DNA of 64,000 nt from Leucobacter musarum subsp. musarum (lineage in GTDB: Bacteria; Actinomycetota; Actinomycetes; Actinomycetales; Microbacteriaceae), in NCBI RefSeq assembly GCF_001273845.1, contig NZ_JHBW01000087.1, positions 620,001 through 684,000 on the forward strand, read 5' to 3'. The notes beneath the pieces were generated by a model, which saw only the letters and a program-made list of their open reading frames with translations, ran no database searches and was not told the DNA's origin. Position numbers and translations under genes: made by a program. The number at the start of each line of letters is the position of its first letter. The first letter of the stretch is position 1. Shown here one piece after another: positions 52,750 to 62,069 of this stretch.

Positions 52750-55700
52750 ATGACGCTCCCCCCGCTCAGCATCACGTTCCCCGAGGAGCTGCCCGTCTCG
52801 CAGATGCGCGACGAAATCTCGGACGCCATCCGATCGCACCAGGTGGTCATCGTCGCGGGCGAGACCGGCTCGGGCAAGACAACGCAGCTGCCGAAGATCG
52901 CGCTCGCCCTCGGCCGGGAACGCATCGCGCACACACAGCCCCGCCGCATCGCCGCGCGCACCATCGCGGAGCGCGTCGCGGAGGAGCTCGGCTCTGAACT
53001 CGGCGGGCTGGTCGGCTACCAGGTGCGCTTCACCGACCAGGTCTCTGCCGAGACGCGCGTGCGATTGATGACCGACGGCATTCTGCTGAACGCGATCCAC
53101 CGCGACCGCGACCTCACGGCCTACGACACGATCATCATCGACGAAGCTCACGAGCGCAGCCTGAACATCGACTTCCTGCTCGGCTATCTGAAGACGCTCC
53201 TCCCGAGGCGGCCCGATCTCAAGGTCATCATCACCTCGGCCACCATTGACCCCGAATCGTTCGCGCAGCACTTCGCCGACGTCGAGACGCGCGAGCCCGC
53301 TCCCGTCATCGAGGTGTCAGGGCGCACGTTCCCCGTCGAGGTGCGCTACCGGCCGCTCGTCGAGCGCATCGAGCGCCCCGACCCGAAGGGCGGCGCCCCG
53401 AAGATCACGACCGTCGAGCGCGACCTCTTCGACGGTATCGGTGACGCGGTCGACGAACTTGCGAAGGAGGCGCCCGGCGACGTTCTCGTGTTCCTGTCGG
53501 GCGAGGCCGAGATTCGCGACGCCGCGGACGCGCTGCAGGGTCGACTGCGCGGATCCTCCCGATCCGCACGCACGGAGATTCTGCCGCTCTACGGGCGCCT
53601 GAGCGCCGCCGAGCAGCACCGCGTCTTTGAACGCGGTGCGGGCGGCAACCGCCGCATCGTACTCGCGACCAACGTCGCCGAAACCTCGCTGACGGTACCC
53701 GGCATCCGCTACGTCATCGACGCGGGCACCGCGCGCATCTCCCGCTACAGCGCACGCAGCAAGGTGCAGCGCCTGCCCATCGAGGCCGTGTCGCAGGCGA
53801 GCGCGAACCAGCGCTCCGGCCGCTCGGGCCGCACCAGCCCGGGTATCGCGATCCGCCTGTATTCAGACGAGGATTTCGCGTCGCGCCCCGAGTTCACCGA
53901 ACCCGAGGTACGGCGCACCGGGCTCGCCTCGGTCATCTTGCAGATGCTCGCGCTCGGCCTCGGCGACATCGCGCGCTTCCCGTTCCTCACTCCCCCGGAT
54001 CAGCGCGGCATCGCCGACGGACTCGGGCTGCTGACCGAGCTCGGGGCGGTCGAGGCCGCTCGTGGTGCGCGGTCGGGCGGCGACGCGCGTGGTCGGGGCG
54101 GCCGCGGTCGCGGCAGGGGCGGCGACGGTGCCGGCGGCGAGCGCGGCGGCACCCATCGCATTACGAAGATCGGGCGGGAGCTCTCGCGACTGCCGCTCGA
54201 ACCGCGCTTCGCGCGCATGGTGCTCGAGGCGCGGCGCCACGAGGTGGTCCCCGAGGTGCTCGCCATCGTGGCTGGGCTCACCATTCAAGACGTGCGCGAG
54301 CGCCCGCAGGCGGAGCGCGGCCGGGCCGATGAGCTGCACGGCAGGTTCTCCGACCCCCAGGGCGACCTGATGACGCTGCTGAACCTGTGGCATTACCTGC
54401 AAGAGCAGCAGCGCGAGCTGTCGTCGAGCGCGTTCCGACGGCTCTGCAAAGCGGAGTACCTGAACTTCTTGCGCGTGCGCGAGTGGATGGACCTGTACCG
54501 GCAGATCGCGCGCATCGCGAAGCTGCCGCGCGAGCGCGCTGCGGCCGGCGCGACCGGGGGCTCGGGCGAGGCGATCCATCGCTCGGTGCTCGCGGGTCTG
54601 CTGTCGCAGTTGGGCGTGCGCGATGACCGGCAGGATCGCACGGCCCCCGGCCGCGGCCGATCGGCTGCGGGCGCGGTGAAGCGCAAGCCCGCGCAGGAGT
54701 ATCTGGGGTCGCGGGGTACGCGCTTCGTGCTCTACCCGGGCTCGGTGCTCGCGAAGCGGCCGCCCGAGGTGGTGATGAGCGTCGAGCTCGTCGAGACCTC
54801 TCGGCTGTTCGCGCGCGCCAACGCGGTGGTCGATCCGGCGTGGGCCGAAGAACTGGCGGGGCCGCTCGCGAAACGGCAGCTCTCTGAGCCGCACTGGGAG
54901 AAGAGCCAAGGGGCGGCCGTCGCATACGAGCGCGTCACGCTCTACGGCGTCGCGATCGTCGATCGCCGCCGCGTGCAACTGGCGCGGTACGACCAGGCGC
55001 ACGCCCGCGAACTCTTCATTCGCCACGCCCTGGTCGATGGCGAGTGGGACTCCCCGCAGGCCTTCGACCGCGCGAATCGGCAGCTGCGCCGTGAACTCGA
55101 GCAGCTGGAGGAGCGCACCCGCCGCCGCGACATCGTGGGCGACGACGAGGCGATCTTCGAGTTTTACGATGCCCGCGTCCCCGCCGACGTGGTCTCGACG
55201 CGCAGCTTCGAGGGCTGGTGGAAGCAGAAGCGCGCCACCGACCCGCAGTTCTTGCACCTGCGTCGCGAAGACCTCATCGAAGACGAGACCGACGCCGTCG
55301 ATGAGCAGGAGTTCCCGAAGCAGTGGACGCACGGCGATCAAACGCTGCGGCTGCGCTATCGGTTCGACCCCACCGCAGACGACGACGGCGTGACGGTCAA
55401 CGTGCCGCTCCCCCTCCTGCCGAGACTCGAGGGCTCCGACTTCGAGAAGCTCGTGCCCGGTCTGCGTCAGGAGCTCGTCACCGCACTTATCAAGACGCTG
55501 CCGAAGGCGATCCGCAAGCACGTCGTGCCCGCGGCCGACTGGGCGCGCACGCTGCTCGCCACCGTCGGCCCGCAGCTCGACGCCCCCGTGGCCCCCGGGG
55601 CCGCCGCGCCCGCGCTCACCGCACTCCTCGCCACCGAGATCAAACGACGCACGAGCGTGCCGGTCTCCCCCGCCGACTTCGACGCCGACCGGCTGCCGAG

Positions 55701-56739
55701 CCACCTCACCCCGACGTTCCGCGTCGTCGATGGGCGCGGCCGCACCGTCGGAACCGGTAAGGATCTCGGCGAGCTGCAATCGAAGCACAAGGAGCAAGCC
55801 ACCCACGGCGTCGCGAAGGTCGCCGCCGCGGCACTGCCGAAGAGCGATCTCGAGCGCACGGGCGCGACGACCTGGACATTCGGCGACATCCCGCGCCACG
55901 TCGACTCGGCGTACGCCAAGGGACGCGGCGGAGCGGGCGCGGGCGTGGTGCGGGCCTACCCCGCAATAGTGGATCGCCGTACCTCGGTCGACCTGGCCCT
56001 CGTCGCCGACGAGGCCGAGCAGGCGCGGATCTCTCGCCGCGGTATTCGACGGCTACTTGTGCTGAGCTCGCCGTCGCCCGCTTCCTACGTGCGCGACCAT
56101 CTCTCGAACCAGGAGAAGTTGCTGCTCGGCGCCGGGCCGTACCGCTCGCTCGATCTCGCGATCGCCGACGTGTCGCTCGCGGTGGCCGACCGGGTGATTC
56201 GACGGCACGCGCCCGACGGGCTCATCTGGACGGCGTCCGCCTTCGAGGCGCTCGCCGACGACTATGCGCGATCCCTCATCGATGACATCTACGGCGCCAT
56301 CGCGCTCGCCGCGCGCGTGCTCGACGGCGCGCGTCTGGCGCGGAAGGCGATCGACGGCGCAAAGTCGATCCAGGTGCTGGGCCAGGTCGCCGACGCCGCG
56401 AAGCTGATCGACGGGCTCGTCTTCGACCGGTTCGTCTCGGTGACCGGCCTCGCGCAGCTCGAACGTGTGCCGGTCTACCTCGAAGCGCTCCAACAGCGCA
56501 TGCAGGGTCTCACCGAGAATGCCGGCCGCGACCGCGCCTGGCAGAACGACGTCGACCGTGCCCTCATCATGTACTCGGAGGCGGGAGGCACGATCCCGCT
56601 GCCGCCCGACGCGCCACAGCGCCTGCACCGCACCCGCTGGTTGATCGAGGAGCTGCGCGTCAGCCTCTTCGCGCAGCAGCTGCGCACGGCGGAGCCGGTA
56701 TCGCTGCAGCGCATTCAGAAGGCCCTGCGCGACGGCTAG
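52750..56739 (+). CDS. hrpA: ATP-dependent RNA helicase HrpA (DEAH box)
   Basis: The 1329-residue DEAH helicase has GETGSGKTTQLPKI (motif I), TQPRRIAARTIA, IIIDEAHERSLNIDF (DEAH), ITSATIDPESF, and QRSGRSGRTSPGIAIRLY (motif VI). The helicase-associated and OB-fold domains and a long C-terminal DUF3418 region follow, giving normal HrpA length. An RG-rich insert (DARGRGGRGRGRGGDG) lies near residue 445. A GATAAT hexamer and GGAGGG sit just before the ATG. It works on mRNA and ribosomal RNA. Its stop overlaps the convergent gene's stop. Confidence 0.95.
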   Translation: MTLPPLSITFPEELPVSQMRDEISDAIRSHQVVIVAGETGSGKTTQLPKIALALGRERIAHTQPRRIAARTIAERVAEELGSELGGLVGYQVRFTDQVSAETRVRLMTDGILLNAIHRDRDLTAYDTIIIDEAHERSLNIDFLLGYLKTLLPRRPDLKVIITSATIDPESFAQHFADVETREPAPVIEVSGRTFPVEVRYRPLVERIERPDPKGGAPKITTVERDLFDGIGDAVDELAKEAPGDVLVFLSGEAEIRDAADALQGRLRGSSRSARTEILPLYGRLSAAEQHRVFERGAGGNRRIVLATNVAETSLTVPGIRYVIDAGTARISRYSARSKVQRLPIEAVSQASANQRSGRSGRTSPGIAIRLYSDEDFASRPEFTEPEVRRTGLASVILQMLALGLGDIARFPFLTPPDQRGIADGLGLLTELGAVEAARGARSGGDARGRGGRGRGRGGDGAGGERGGTHRITKIGRELSRLPLEPRFARMVLEARRHEVVPEVLAIVAGLTIQDVRERPQAERGRADELHGRFSDPQGDLMTLLNLWHYLQEQQRELSSSAFRRLCKAEYLNFLRVREWMDLYRQIARIAKLPRERAAAGATGGSGEAIHRSVLAGLLSQLGVRDDRQDRTAPGRGRSAAGAVKRKPAQEYLGSRGTRFVLYPGSVLAKRPPEVVMSVELVETSRLFARANAVVDPAWAEELAGPLAKRQLSEPHWEKSQGAAVAYERVTLYGVAIVDRRRVQLARYDQAHARELFIRHALVDGEWDSPQAFDRANRQLRRELEQLEERTRRRDIVGDDEAIFEFYDARVPADVVSTRSFEGWWKQKRATDPQFLHLRREDLIEDETDAVDEQEFPKQWTHGDQTLRLRYRFDPTADDDGVTVNVPLPLLPRLEGSDFEKLVPGLRQELVTALIKTLPKAIRKHVVPAADWARTLLATVGPQLDAPVAPGAAAPALTALLATEIKRRTSVPVSPADFDADRLPSHLTPTFRVVDGRGRTVGTGKDLGELQSKHKEQATHGVAKVAAAALPKSDLERTGATTWTFGDIPRHVDSAYAKGRGGAGAGVVRAYPAIVDRRTSVDLALVADEAEQARISRRGIRRLLVLSSPSPASYVRDHLSNQEKLLLGAGPYRSLDLAIADVSLAVADRVIRRHAPDGLIWTASAFEALADDYARSLIDDIYGAIALAARVLDGARLARKAIDGAKSIQVLGQVADAAKLIDGLVFDRFVSVTGLAQLERVPVYLEALQQRMQGLTENAGRDRAWQNDVDRALIMYSEAGGTIPLPPDAPQRLHRTRWLIEELRVSLFAQQLRTAEPVSLQRIQKALRDG

Positions 56740-57989
56740 CGTGCAGCGGCCCACTCGGGGTTGACGGCGATCGCGCTGACCCGAAGATCACGGCGCGGAA
56801 TGTCGAAGTCGCTCACGGTGAGTTCGATGCGCGGTGCGTCGCCGGCGACATCGGCGCTGAAGATCGCCAAGCCATCGAGTCGGTCGAACGATGACCCGCG
56901 ACGCCGCTGCACGAACTCCTCATCGACCGCGACGCCGTACACCCGGTCACCGATATGGTCGAGGACCCCGCTGTCGGTGCCCACCACCGGCCAGAACCCG
57001 TCACCGAGGGAATCCCGAATATCGCTGACAGGAGTCGCGTCGACCGACTCGGAGTCGGCCGCGACGGGTGCCGACCACAGGGTGCTGTCAATCGCCCAGT
57101 AGGCGGTGCCCTCGCTGACCCAGAAAGTCGACGGCGTCGTCCAGGTCAACGCCTGCGGGTACCGGATCTCGATCTCGCGCGGGGCGTCGTCCCCCTCGCT
57201 CCACGCGCGCAGCACCTGACGCGAATCCGGTGCGCCCCAGACGTGGCCGAGCCCGAATACCGTCCCGGAGTCGCACGCCAGCGCCTCGACATCGTCGAAC
57301 ACCCCGAGACCTGGCATGCCCGCGGTTGCGGGGGTCAGCTCAGTGATGAGCGGGCGATCGTCGGGCGCATCGGCATCGGTGCCGACACCGCTCATCGGCG
57401 CCTCCGCATCGCGCACGAAGACCGGCGCCCCAGCGCAAACGGTGAGACCCGGGGGCCCGTACACGGCCTCCGCATTCTCCATCGTGCCGTGCTCGGCATC
57501 GATGAACGACACGATGCGTTCTTCGACGGGAGAAGACGACCAGACGACAAAGCCGTCATCGGTGGCGACGCGACGGCTCTCCGTGCGATTGGCCGTCGAC
57601 GCCGGAAGCGGGAGCGCCGTGAGGTCGTGGGCACGCAACAGGTACTCCGTGTCGCGACTCCCCGTGCTGAGCCCGTGCTCGGACCAAGCGATTCTGGCCT
57701 GCTCGAACCCGCGCTCATCGACGCGCACCGATCGGGTCTCCCCGGTCTCGGAGATCAGCGTGAGATACGACACATCTCGCGCCTCGAGCCGGAGCGCCAC
57801 GACCGCATCTTCAATGCCGAAATCCTCTGAGATGTTCGGCGCTTTGAGATAGCGGATGAGGGGCGGCACGCCGAAGATCGAGCCCAGCACCGCGAGCACC
57901 ACGACCCAGGCGAGCGCGGATCGCCACGCACGTCGTGTTCGTGACGACTCGCGATGCTGACTCGACGCCCGTCGCCGCTGCTCGCGCAC
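56736..57989 (-). CDS. membrane-anchored protein with extracytoplasmic repeat domain
   Basis: The 417-residue protein has an Arg-rich cytosolic start (MREQRRRASSQHRESSRTRR), one transmembrane helix (AWVVVLAVLGSIFGVPPLI) and a long outside domain. That domain has beta-rich segments with W and G every 40-50 residues (DDGFVVWSSSPVEER, VFGLGHVWGAPDSRQVL, GTAYWAIDSTLW), suggesting a beta-propeller, though no named family is clear. The GTG start is eight bases past the previous gene. Its function is unknown. Confidence 0.75.
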   Translation of the reverse strand: MREQRRRASSQHRESSRTRRAWRSALAWVVVLAVLGSIFGVPPLIRYLKAPNISEDFGIEDAVVALRLEARDVSYLTLISETGETRSVRVDERGFEQARIAWSEHGLSTGSRDTEYLLRAHDLTALPLPASTANRTESRRVATDDGFVVWSSSPVEERIVSFIDAEHGTMENAEAVYGPPGLTVCAGAPVFVRDAEAPMSGVGTDADAPDDRPLITELTPATAGMPGLGVFDDVEALACDSGTVFGLGHVWGAPDSRQVLRAWSEGDDAPREIEIRYPQALTWTTPSTFWVSEGTAYWAIDSTLWSAPVAADSESVDATPVSDIRDSLGDGFWPVVGTDSGVLDHIGDRVYGVAVDEEFVQRRRGSSFDRLDGLAIFSADVAGDAPRIELTVSDFDIPRRDLRVSAIAVNPEWAAAR

Positions 57990-57997
57990 TGCTGGGG

Positions 57998-58498
57998 TCA
58001 GCGGGCCGACTCGGTGAGCACGCGCCGTGCCTCGTGCACGAGCTCGGGCTCGGTCACGAGGTCGTACCGCGTCGCGACCATCTGCATGACCGACGAGAAG
58101 TCGCGGCGGTTGCGATTCATGGCGTACGAGAGCACACCGAACAGCATGCCGAAGCCCGCACCGATCACCACGGCGGCAACGAAGACCCCGAGAATCGCGC
58201 CGTTGTCTGGCTGGAAGATGAACAGCAGGAGGCCGAGGAAGAGACCGAGGTACGCCCCCGAGAGCGCCCCCATCAGCGCCACGCGACCGTACGTCAATCG
58301 GCCGGTGACACGCTCAACACTGCGGACGTCGTTGCCGACGATGCTGATTTGCTGCACCGGAAAACTCGCACGGGCGAGCACGTCGACGGCATGCTTCGCG
58401 TCCTCGTACCGGTCGTAGGTCGAGACGATGTCGCCCTTGGGAATCTCGGGCACCATCGGGAGACGCGACGATCGGATGGGTCCACCAGGAGAGCTCAT
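57998..58498 (-). CDS. general-stress-protein-like membrane protein (YflT domain)
   Basis: The 166-residue protein has an N-terminal domain like heat-induced stress protein YflT/GSP17M (VSTYDRYEDAKHAVDVLAR, then FPVQQISIVGNDVRSVERV) and two transmembrane helices (GALSGAYLGLFLGLLLFIF, AILGVFVAAVVIGAGFGML). A similar gene neighbours the mgtE-like and mrp genes in mycobacteria, as I recall. A GAGAAT hexamer seven bases before the ATG is a weak leaderless -10. Its role is unknown. Confidence 0.82.
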   Translation of the reverse strand: MSSPGGPIRSSRLPMVPEIPKGDIVSTYDRYEDAKHAVDVLARASFPVQQISIVGNDVRSVERVTGRLTYGRVALMGALSGAYLGLFLGLLLFIFQPDNGAILGVFVAAVVIGAGFGMLFGVLSYAMNRNRRDFSSVMQMVATRYDLVTEPELVHEARRVLTESAR

Positions 58499-58570
58499 AC
58501 CCCCGATTCTCCCATTTCGACCGGCTGCGCGCCCAGGAACCCGCGAAACTAGGTCGAATTTGAGGTGAGT

Positions 58571-59767
58571 TCAGCTGTGCGCGTACGAGACGACGGCCTG
58601 CGGGTACCCATCGACCGGCAGTGCGCGGGTGTCGAGCGTGTCCACGGAGACGAGAGTGATGCCGTCCCACCCCTCGTTCCGCGTATTTCCCCCGGCGACG
58701 GCAGCGAAGTGGGCACCGTCGGCGGCGGTCCACACCGCGACCGTCTCGTGCGGCACGTCGAGGGGCACGATGCGCTCTTCGCCGCTCACGGCGTCGAGCA
58801 GCGACAGGTTGGGCGATCCGGTCGCATTGCCGAACGACCCGGTGCCGACGGTCAGCAGCAGATCACCGTCGAGCGCGGTGCCGTGCGCGTGAGAGTCGGC
58901 GGCGCTGGCGATCGTCGACATCAGCCCGGAGCGGGGATCGAGCCTGACGACGACCTTGCCCTGGTACGGCAGCAAGATCGAGCCGTCAGCGGCGACCGCA
59001 CCGTAGTGCGGCTTCTCCCAAGAGGCGAGGCCGCCCTCGGTACCGAACGGCGCAACGGTATGCGTCGTGGCCTCGAGCGATTGCGCATCGACCACAGTGA
59101 CCGTAAATCCGTCGTGGTCGACGGTCGCGGCCCAGCTGCCATCGGGCGCGACCAGCACGTCAAACGGGCGCAGACCGACCGGCACCGCAGCAATGAATTG
59201 CTCGGTCGCGACGTCGAACACCTCGAGGAAGTACGTTCCGTCGCCCGACGTCGTCGCCACGTACACCCGCGCACCACCCGGGGCATCATTCGGAGAGACG
59301 GTCAACCCCAACCCACCAGCACGGTACTCGCCGACACCGAGGCGGTCGGCGGGGTGCTGGAACGGGACGAGGGCGGTGCGCTCACGGGAGTCGAGGTCGA
59401 TGACGGCAAGGCCCTCTGCGGTTGCCGCGTACCCGGTAGCACCGTCGTCAGCGACGCCCACGCCCCAGGGGGCAGCGCCCACGGTGATGCGCTGCACCGC
59501 GGATGCCTCGGGCTGCGCGGGGTCGATGATCGCGACGGCATCGGTGTGCGCGAGTGACGCAAGCAGCAGCGAAGACTCCGTTTCGGGCGCGGGTGTCTCC
59601 AGTGGCGTCGGATCCGCCTGCACGGAGGGCTCCAACGGGGCCGCGGACGTCGGGCGGGGTTCGGGGGCACACCCGGCGAGCAGGAGCGCAGCCGCCGAGA
59701 CACCGATCGCGACGACGGCGGTCAGCAGTCTGCGACGCGCAACGGGCCGCGAGGAAGAAGCAGTCAT
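58571..59767 (-). CDS. YncE-like beta-propeller lipoprotein
   Basis: The 398-residue protein has a lipoprotein signal (RRRLLTAVVAIGVSAAALLL then LAGC), a Pro/Thr-rich linker and repeats typical of seven-bladed propellers (AWGVGVADDGATGYAATAEG-like and RPFDVLVAPDGSWAATVDHD). It is probably surface-exposed. ATG 59767 begins MTASSSRP; longer readings to 59893 lack a promoter or ribosome site. The ligand is unknown. It probably heads the operon with the stress-like protein and the membrane-anchored protein. Confidence 0.85.
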   Translation of the reverse strand: MTASSSRPVARRRLLTAVVAIGVSAAALLLAGCAPEPRPTSAAPLEPSVQADPTPLETPAPETESSLLLASLAHTDAVAIIDPAQPEASAVQRITVGAAPWGVGVADDGATGYAATAEGLAVIDLDSRERTALVPFQHPADRLGVGEYRAGGLGLTVSPNDAPGGARVYVATTSGDGTYFLEVFDVATEQFIAAVPVGLRPFDVLVAPDGSWAATVDHDGFTVTVVDAQSLEATTHTVAPFGTEGGLASWEKPHYGAVAADGSILLPYQGKVVVRLDPRSGLMSTIASAADSHAHGTALDGDLLLTVGTGSFGNATGSPNLSLLDAVSGEERIVPLDVPHETVAVWTAADGAHFAAVAGGNTRNEGWDGITLVSVDTLDTRALPVDGYPQAVVSYAHS

Positions 59768-59890
59768 GATCCCAGTGTCGCGGCGGCTCTCAACGAGCGC
59801 CTCAACCGATCGATGGATCTGTGCGCGACGTGCACACGCACAGTGCGGTGTTCGCGACGAGTTGCGCTGCGTTGCATTGCGTTGCGCGAA

Positions 59891-59932
59891 CAAAAATGAG
59901 CCCCGGTCACGAATGGGGTGAGACCGGGGCTC
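59891..59932 (-). terminator. intrinsic terminator of small RNA
   Basis: On the minus strand an 11-bp stem (59922-59932 with 59898-59908) and 13-base loop with CCCC are followed directly by ATTTTTG. This is the best intrinsic terminator in the window. Confidence 0.8.
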
Positions 59933-60016
59933 TGCGGCACATCGACGCCGTCAAGTGGGGGAGGATGTCGATGTCGATGTACCGATATCGGGTGAGCGTT
60001 GTGCCGCGCATCCGAT
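59891..60016 (-). ncRNA. candidate small RNA with C-rich loops (6C-like)
   Basis: Between the lipoprotein gene and the MgtE-like gene, the minus strand has a TAGAAT -10 (60023-60028), about 125 bases of structured sequence and a strong intrinsic terminator. Inside, ACAUCGAC (59967-59974) pairs with GUCGAUGU (59939-59946) around a loop holding CCUCCCCC, and the terminator loop holds CACCCC. An outer GCGGC/GCCGC pair can close the first hairpin. Two hairpins with C-rich loops are the hallmark of actinobacterial 6C RNAs, but the C runs here are five and four, so the match is partial. No protein is encoded. Confidence 0.55.
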
Positions 60017-60022
60017 GTTGAA

Positions 60023-60028
60023 ATTCTA
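60023..60028 (-). promoter_or_regulatory. -10 element (TAGAAT) of candidate small RNA
   Basis: TAGAAT on the minus strand with CTGAAA about 18 bases upstream as a possible -35, in a locally AT-rich stretch. The rest of the 59768-60168 gap (59800-59890) holds only GCGTTGC-type short repeats. Confidence 0.45.
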
Positions 60029-60156
60029 ACATAAAACACCCCAGGGTTTCAGTTTCGGTGATATTCATTGGGTTCCGAGTCCTGGCGCACCTGAACCCCG
60101 GGTGAACATGCCTGCCGACTTCGCCGCGTAGGGCATCCCCTGTGCACCGGGAGCGG

Positions 60157-60162
60157 TACCGT
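60157..60162 (+). promoter_or_regulatory. -10 element (TACCGT) of MgtE-like gene, leaderless
   Basis: TACCGT ends six bases before GTG 60169. The intervening AGGAGG directly abuts the GTG with zero spacing and so cannot act as a normal ribosome site. Confidence 0.45.
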
Positions 60163-60168
60163 AGGAGG

Positions 60169-61485
60169 GTGAGTACTTCGAGGGTCTTCGTCGGTCGGCT
60201 CGCCGGGCGCGGCGTCTTCGACCCGGTCGGCGATCGCATCGGCAAGGTGCGCGATGTGCTGGTCGTGTTCCGCGCAGCGAGCGCTCCACGCGTCGTCGGC
60301 TTGATCGTGGAGATTCCGGGCAAGCGCCGCGTGTTCGTGCCTATCGGCCGAGTGACGTCGATCGGCTCGGGGCAGGTCATCACCACGGGGCTGATCAATG
60401 TGCGACGATTCGAGCAGCGCGGTGGCGAGACTCGCATGATTGCAGAGCTCATCGGCCGCGATGCCCAGTTGACCGGCGACCAGCCGGGCGGTGCACCGAT
60501 CTCCGCCCGCATCGAAGACGCCGCGATCGAACGCTCGCGCACGGGCGAGTGGCTCGTCTCCGAGGTGTTCGTGCGCCTTCCCAAGCCCGCCGCGCCGTTC
60601 AGTCGCGGTGACGCGCGCATTGTCCGCTGGTCGGAGCTGCAGTTCCCGAGCGACGCCGAAGGCACGCGATCGGCCGAGCTCCTCATTCAAACGCTGGTCG
60701 ATCTGAAGCCCGCCGATCTCGCCGAAGCACTGCTCGAGCTGCCGCAGCCACGCATGATCGAGGTCATCGAGGAGCTCGCAGATGAGCGTGTCGCCGACGC
60801 ACTCGAAGAGATGAGCGAGCAGGATCAGCTCGAGCTTCTCGCGCAGCTCCCCGCAGATCGAACCGCCGACGTGCTCGATCAGATGGAGCCCGACGATGCA
60901 GCCGACCTGATCTCAGCGCTGCCTGCCGCCCAGGGCGCCGAACTGCTCGATCTGATGGAGCCGGAAGAAGCCGAAGACGTGCGCCGCCTGCTCGAGTACG
61001 ACGCCGACACCGCCGGTGGTCTCATGAGCCCCGCACCCATCGTGCTGGCCGCAGAATCGAGCGTCGCCGAAGGCCTCGCGATGATTCGTCGCGCCGAGAT
61101 CTCACCGGCGATGGCATCTGCGGTTTACGTCACCCACCCCCCGTACGAGACGCCGACCGGCGAATACATCGGTCTGGCCCACTTCCAGCGCATGCTGCGG
61201 TTTCCGCCCCATGAGCGTATGGCGTCCCTGCTCGACGCCGAGATCGAGCCCGTGACCGTGCACGCCAGCGCGGCCGAGGTCTCTCGCAGACTGGCCAGTT
61301 ACAACCTCGTCGCACTCCCCGTGGTCGATGATCAGCAGCGGCTCGTCGGGGTCGTCACGGTCGACGACGTGCTCGATCACCTCCTCCCCGACGATTGGCG
61401 CCACGCAGACGACGACGCGCACACCTCGGCGCAGACGACCCCCACACGTTCGACCGCAAGTTCGACCGCGGAGACGCGGCGATGA
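60169..61485 (+). CDS. soluble MgtE-like regulator: PRC-like, MgtE-N and CBS domains
   Basis: The 438-residue protein has an N-terminal PRC-barrel-like domain (FDPVGDRIGKVRDVLVVF), an MgtE N-terminal superhelix (KPADLAEALLELPQPRMIE, then repeated LPADRTADVLDQMEPDDAAD) and a CBS pair (MSPAPIVL to VVTVDDVLDHLL). The MgtE transmembrane channel is missing, so it is a magnesium-sensor-like protein, not a transporter. Mycobacterial Rv1232c has, as I recall, the same layout. The stop overlaps the DUF1003 start. Confidence 0.88.
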   Translation: MSTSRVFVGRLAGRGVFDPVGDRIGKVRDVLVVFRAASAPRVVGLIVEIPGKRRVFVPIGRVTSIGSGQVITTGLINVRRFEQRGGETRMIAELIGRDAQLTGDQPGGAPISARIEDAAIERSRTGEWLVSEVFVRLPKPAAPFSRGDARIVRWSELQFPSDAEGTRSAELLIQTLVDLKPADLAEALLELPQPRMIEVIEELADERVADALEEMSEQDQLELLAQLPADRTADVLDQMEPDDAADLISALPAAQGAELLDLMEPEEAEDVRRLLEYDADTAGGLMSPAPIVLAAESSVAEGLAMIRRAEISPAMASAVYVTHPPYETPTGEYIGLAHFQRMLRFPPHERMASLLDAEIEPVTVHASAAEVSRRLASYNLVALPVVDDQQRLVGVVTVDDVLDHLLPDDWRHADDDAHTSAQTTPTRSTASSTAETRR

Positions 61486-62069
61486 GCTTCTTCAAGCGTG
61501 GCGACGGCCTCGACGCACCACTCGGCCTCGCTGGCCGAGTCACGCCCCGATCCGAAGACGGCAAATCGGGCCAGAGCGAACGATTCGGGCGTTGGACCGA
61601 GAGCATTGCGCGCGGCATGGGAACCCCGTGGTTCCTGTTCGCGCTGACGGTCGTCTGCGTCGCGTGGTTGGCATGGAACACGTTCGGGCCCGAAACCTAC
61701 CGGTTCGATTCCGCCGCACTCGGCTTCACTGCGCTGACGCTCATCCTTTCGCTGCAGGCCTCATACGCCGCTCCCCTGCTGCTGCTCGCGCAGAACCGCC
61801 AGGACGACCGCGACCGCGTGCAGATCGAGCAGGATCGCCAGCGCGCCGAGCGCAATCTCGCCGACACCGAGTTTCTCGCTCGCGAGGTCGTCGCGCTGCG
61901 GCTGGCGCTCAAAGACCTGCCCGACCGCGACTTCGTGCGGGCCGAGTTGAAGTCGCTGCTCGCCGAGCTCGCCACCGAAGACGATGCAGACGACACCGAT
62001 GACGCGCCAGACGTCGTGCCCCGGGCCGTCGACTCCGCCTCCGTATCCGAATCCGAGTCCGAACGATGA
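61482..62069 (+). CDS. DUF1003 membrane protein
   Basis: The 195-residue protein shows the DUF1003 pattern: SERFGRWTESIARGMGTPWF, two helices (FALTVVCVAWLAWNTF, ALGFTALTLILSLQASYAAP), then LLLLAQNRQDDRDRVQIEQD. A coiled coil and an acidic tail (EDDADDTDDAPD) follow. ATG 61482 overlaps the MgtE-like stop. It may give the soluble MgtE-like protein a membrane partner; the function is unknown. The stop overlaps mrp. Confidence 0.87.
   Translation: MSFFKRGDGLDAPLGLAGRVTPRSEDGKSGQSERFGRWTESIARGMGTPWFLFALTVVCVAWLAWNTFGPETYRFDSAALGFTALTLILSLQASYAAPLLLLAQNRQDDRDRVQIEQDRQRAERNLADTEFLAREVVALRLALKDLPDRDFVRAELKSLLAELATEDDADDTDDAPDVVPRAVDSASVSESESER

Noticed and set aside
52735-52752. hrpA counted as a strict leaderless gene
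   Set aside because: GATAAT is nine bases from the ATG, and a GGAGGG lies between, so leadered initiation cannot be excluded; it was left out of the count.
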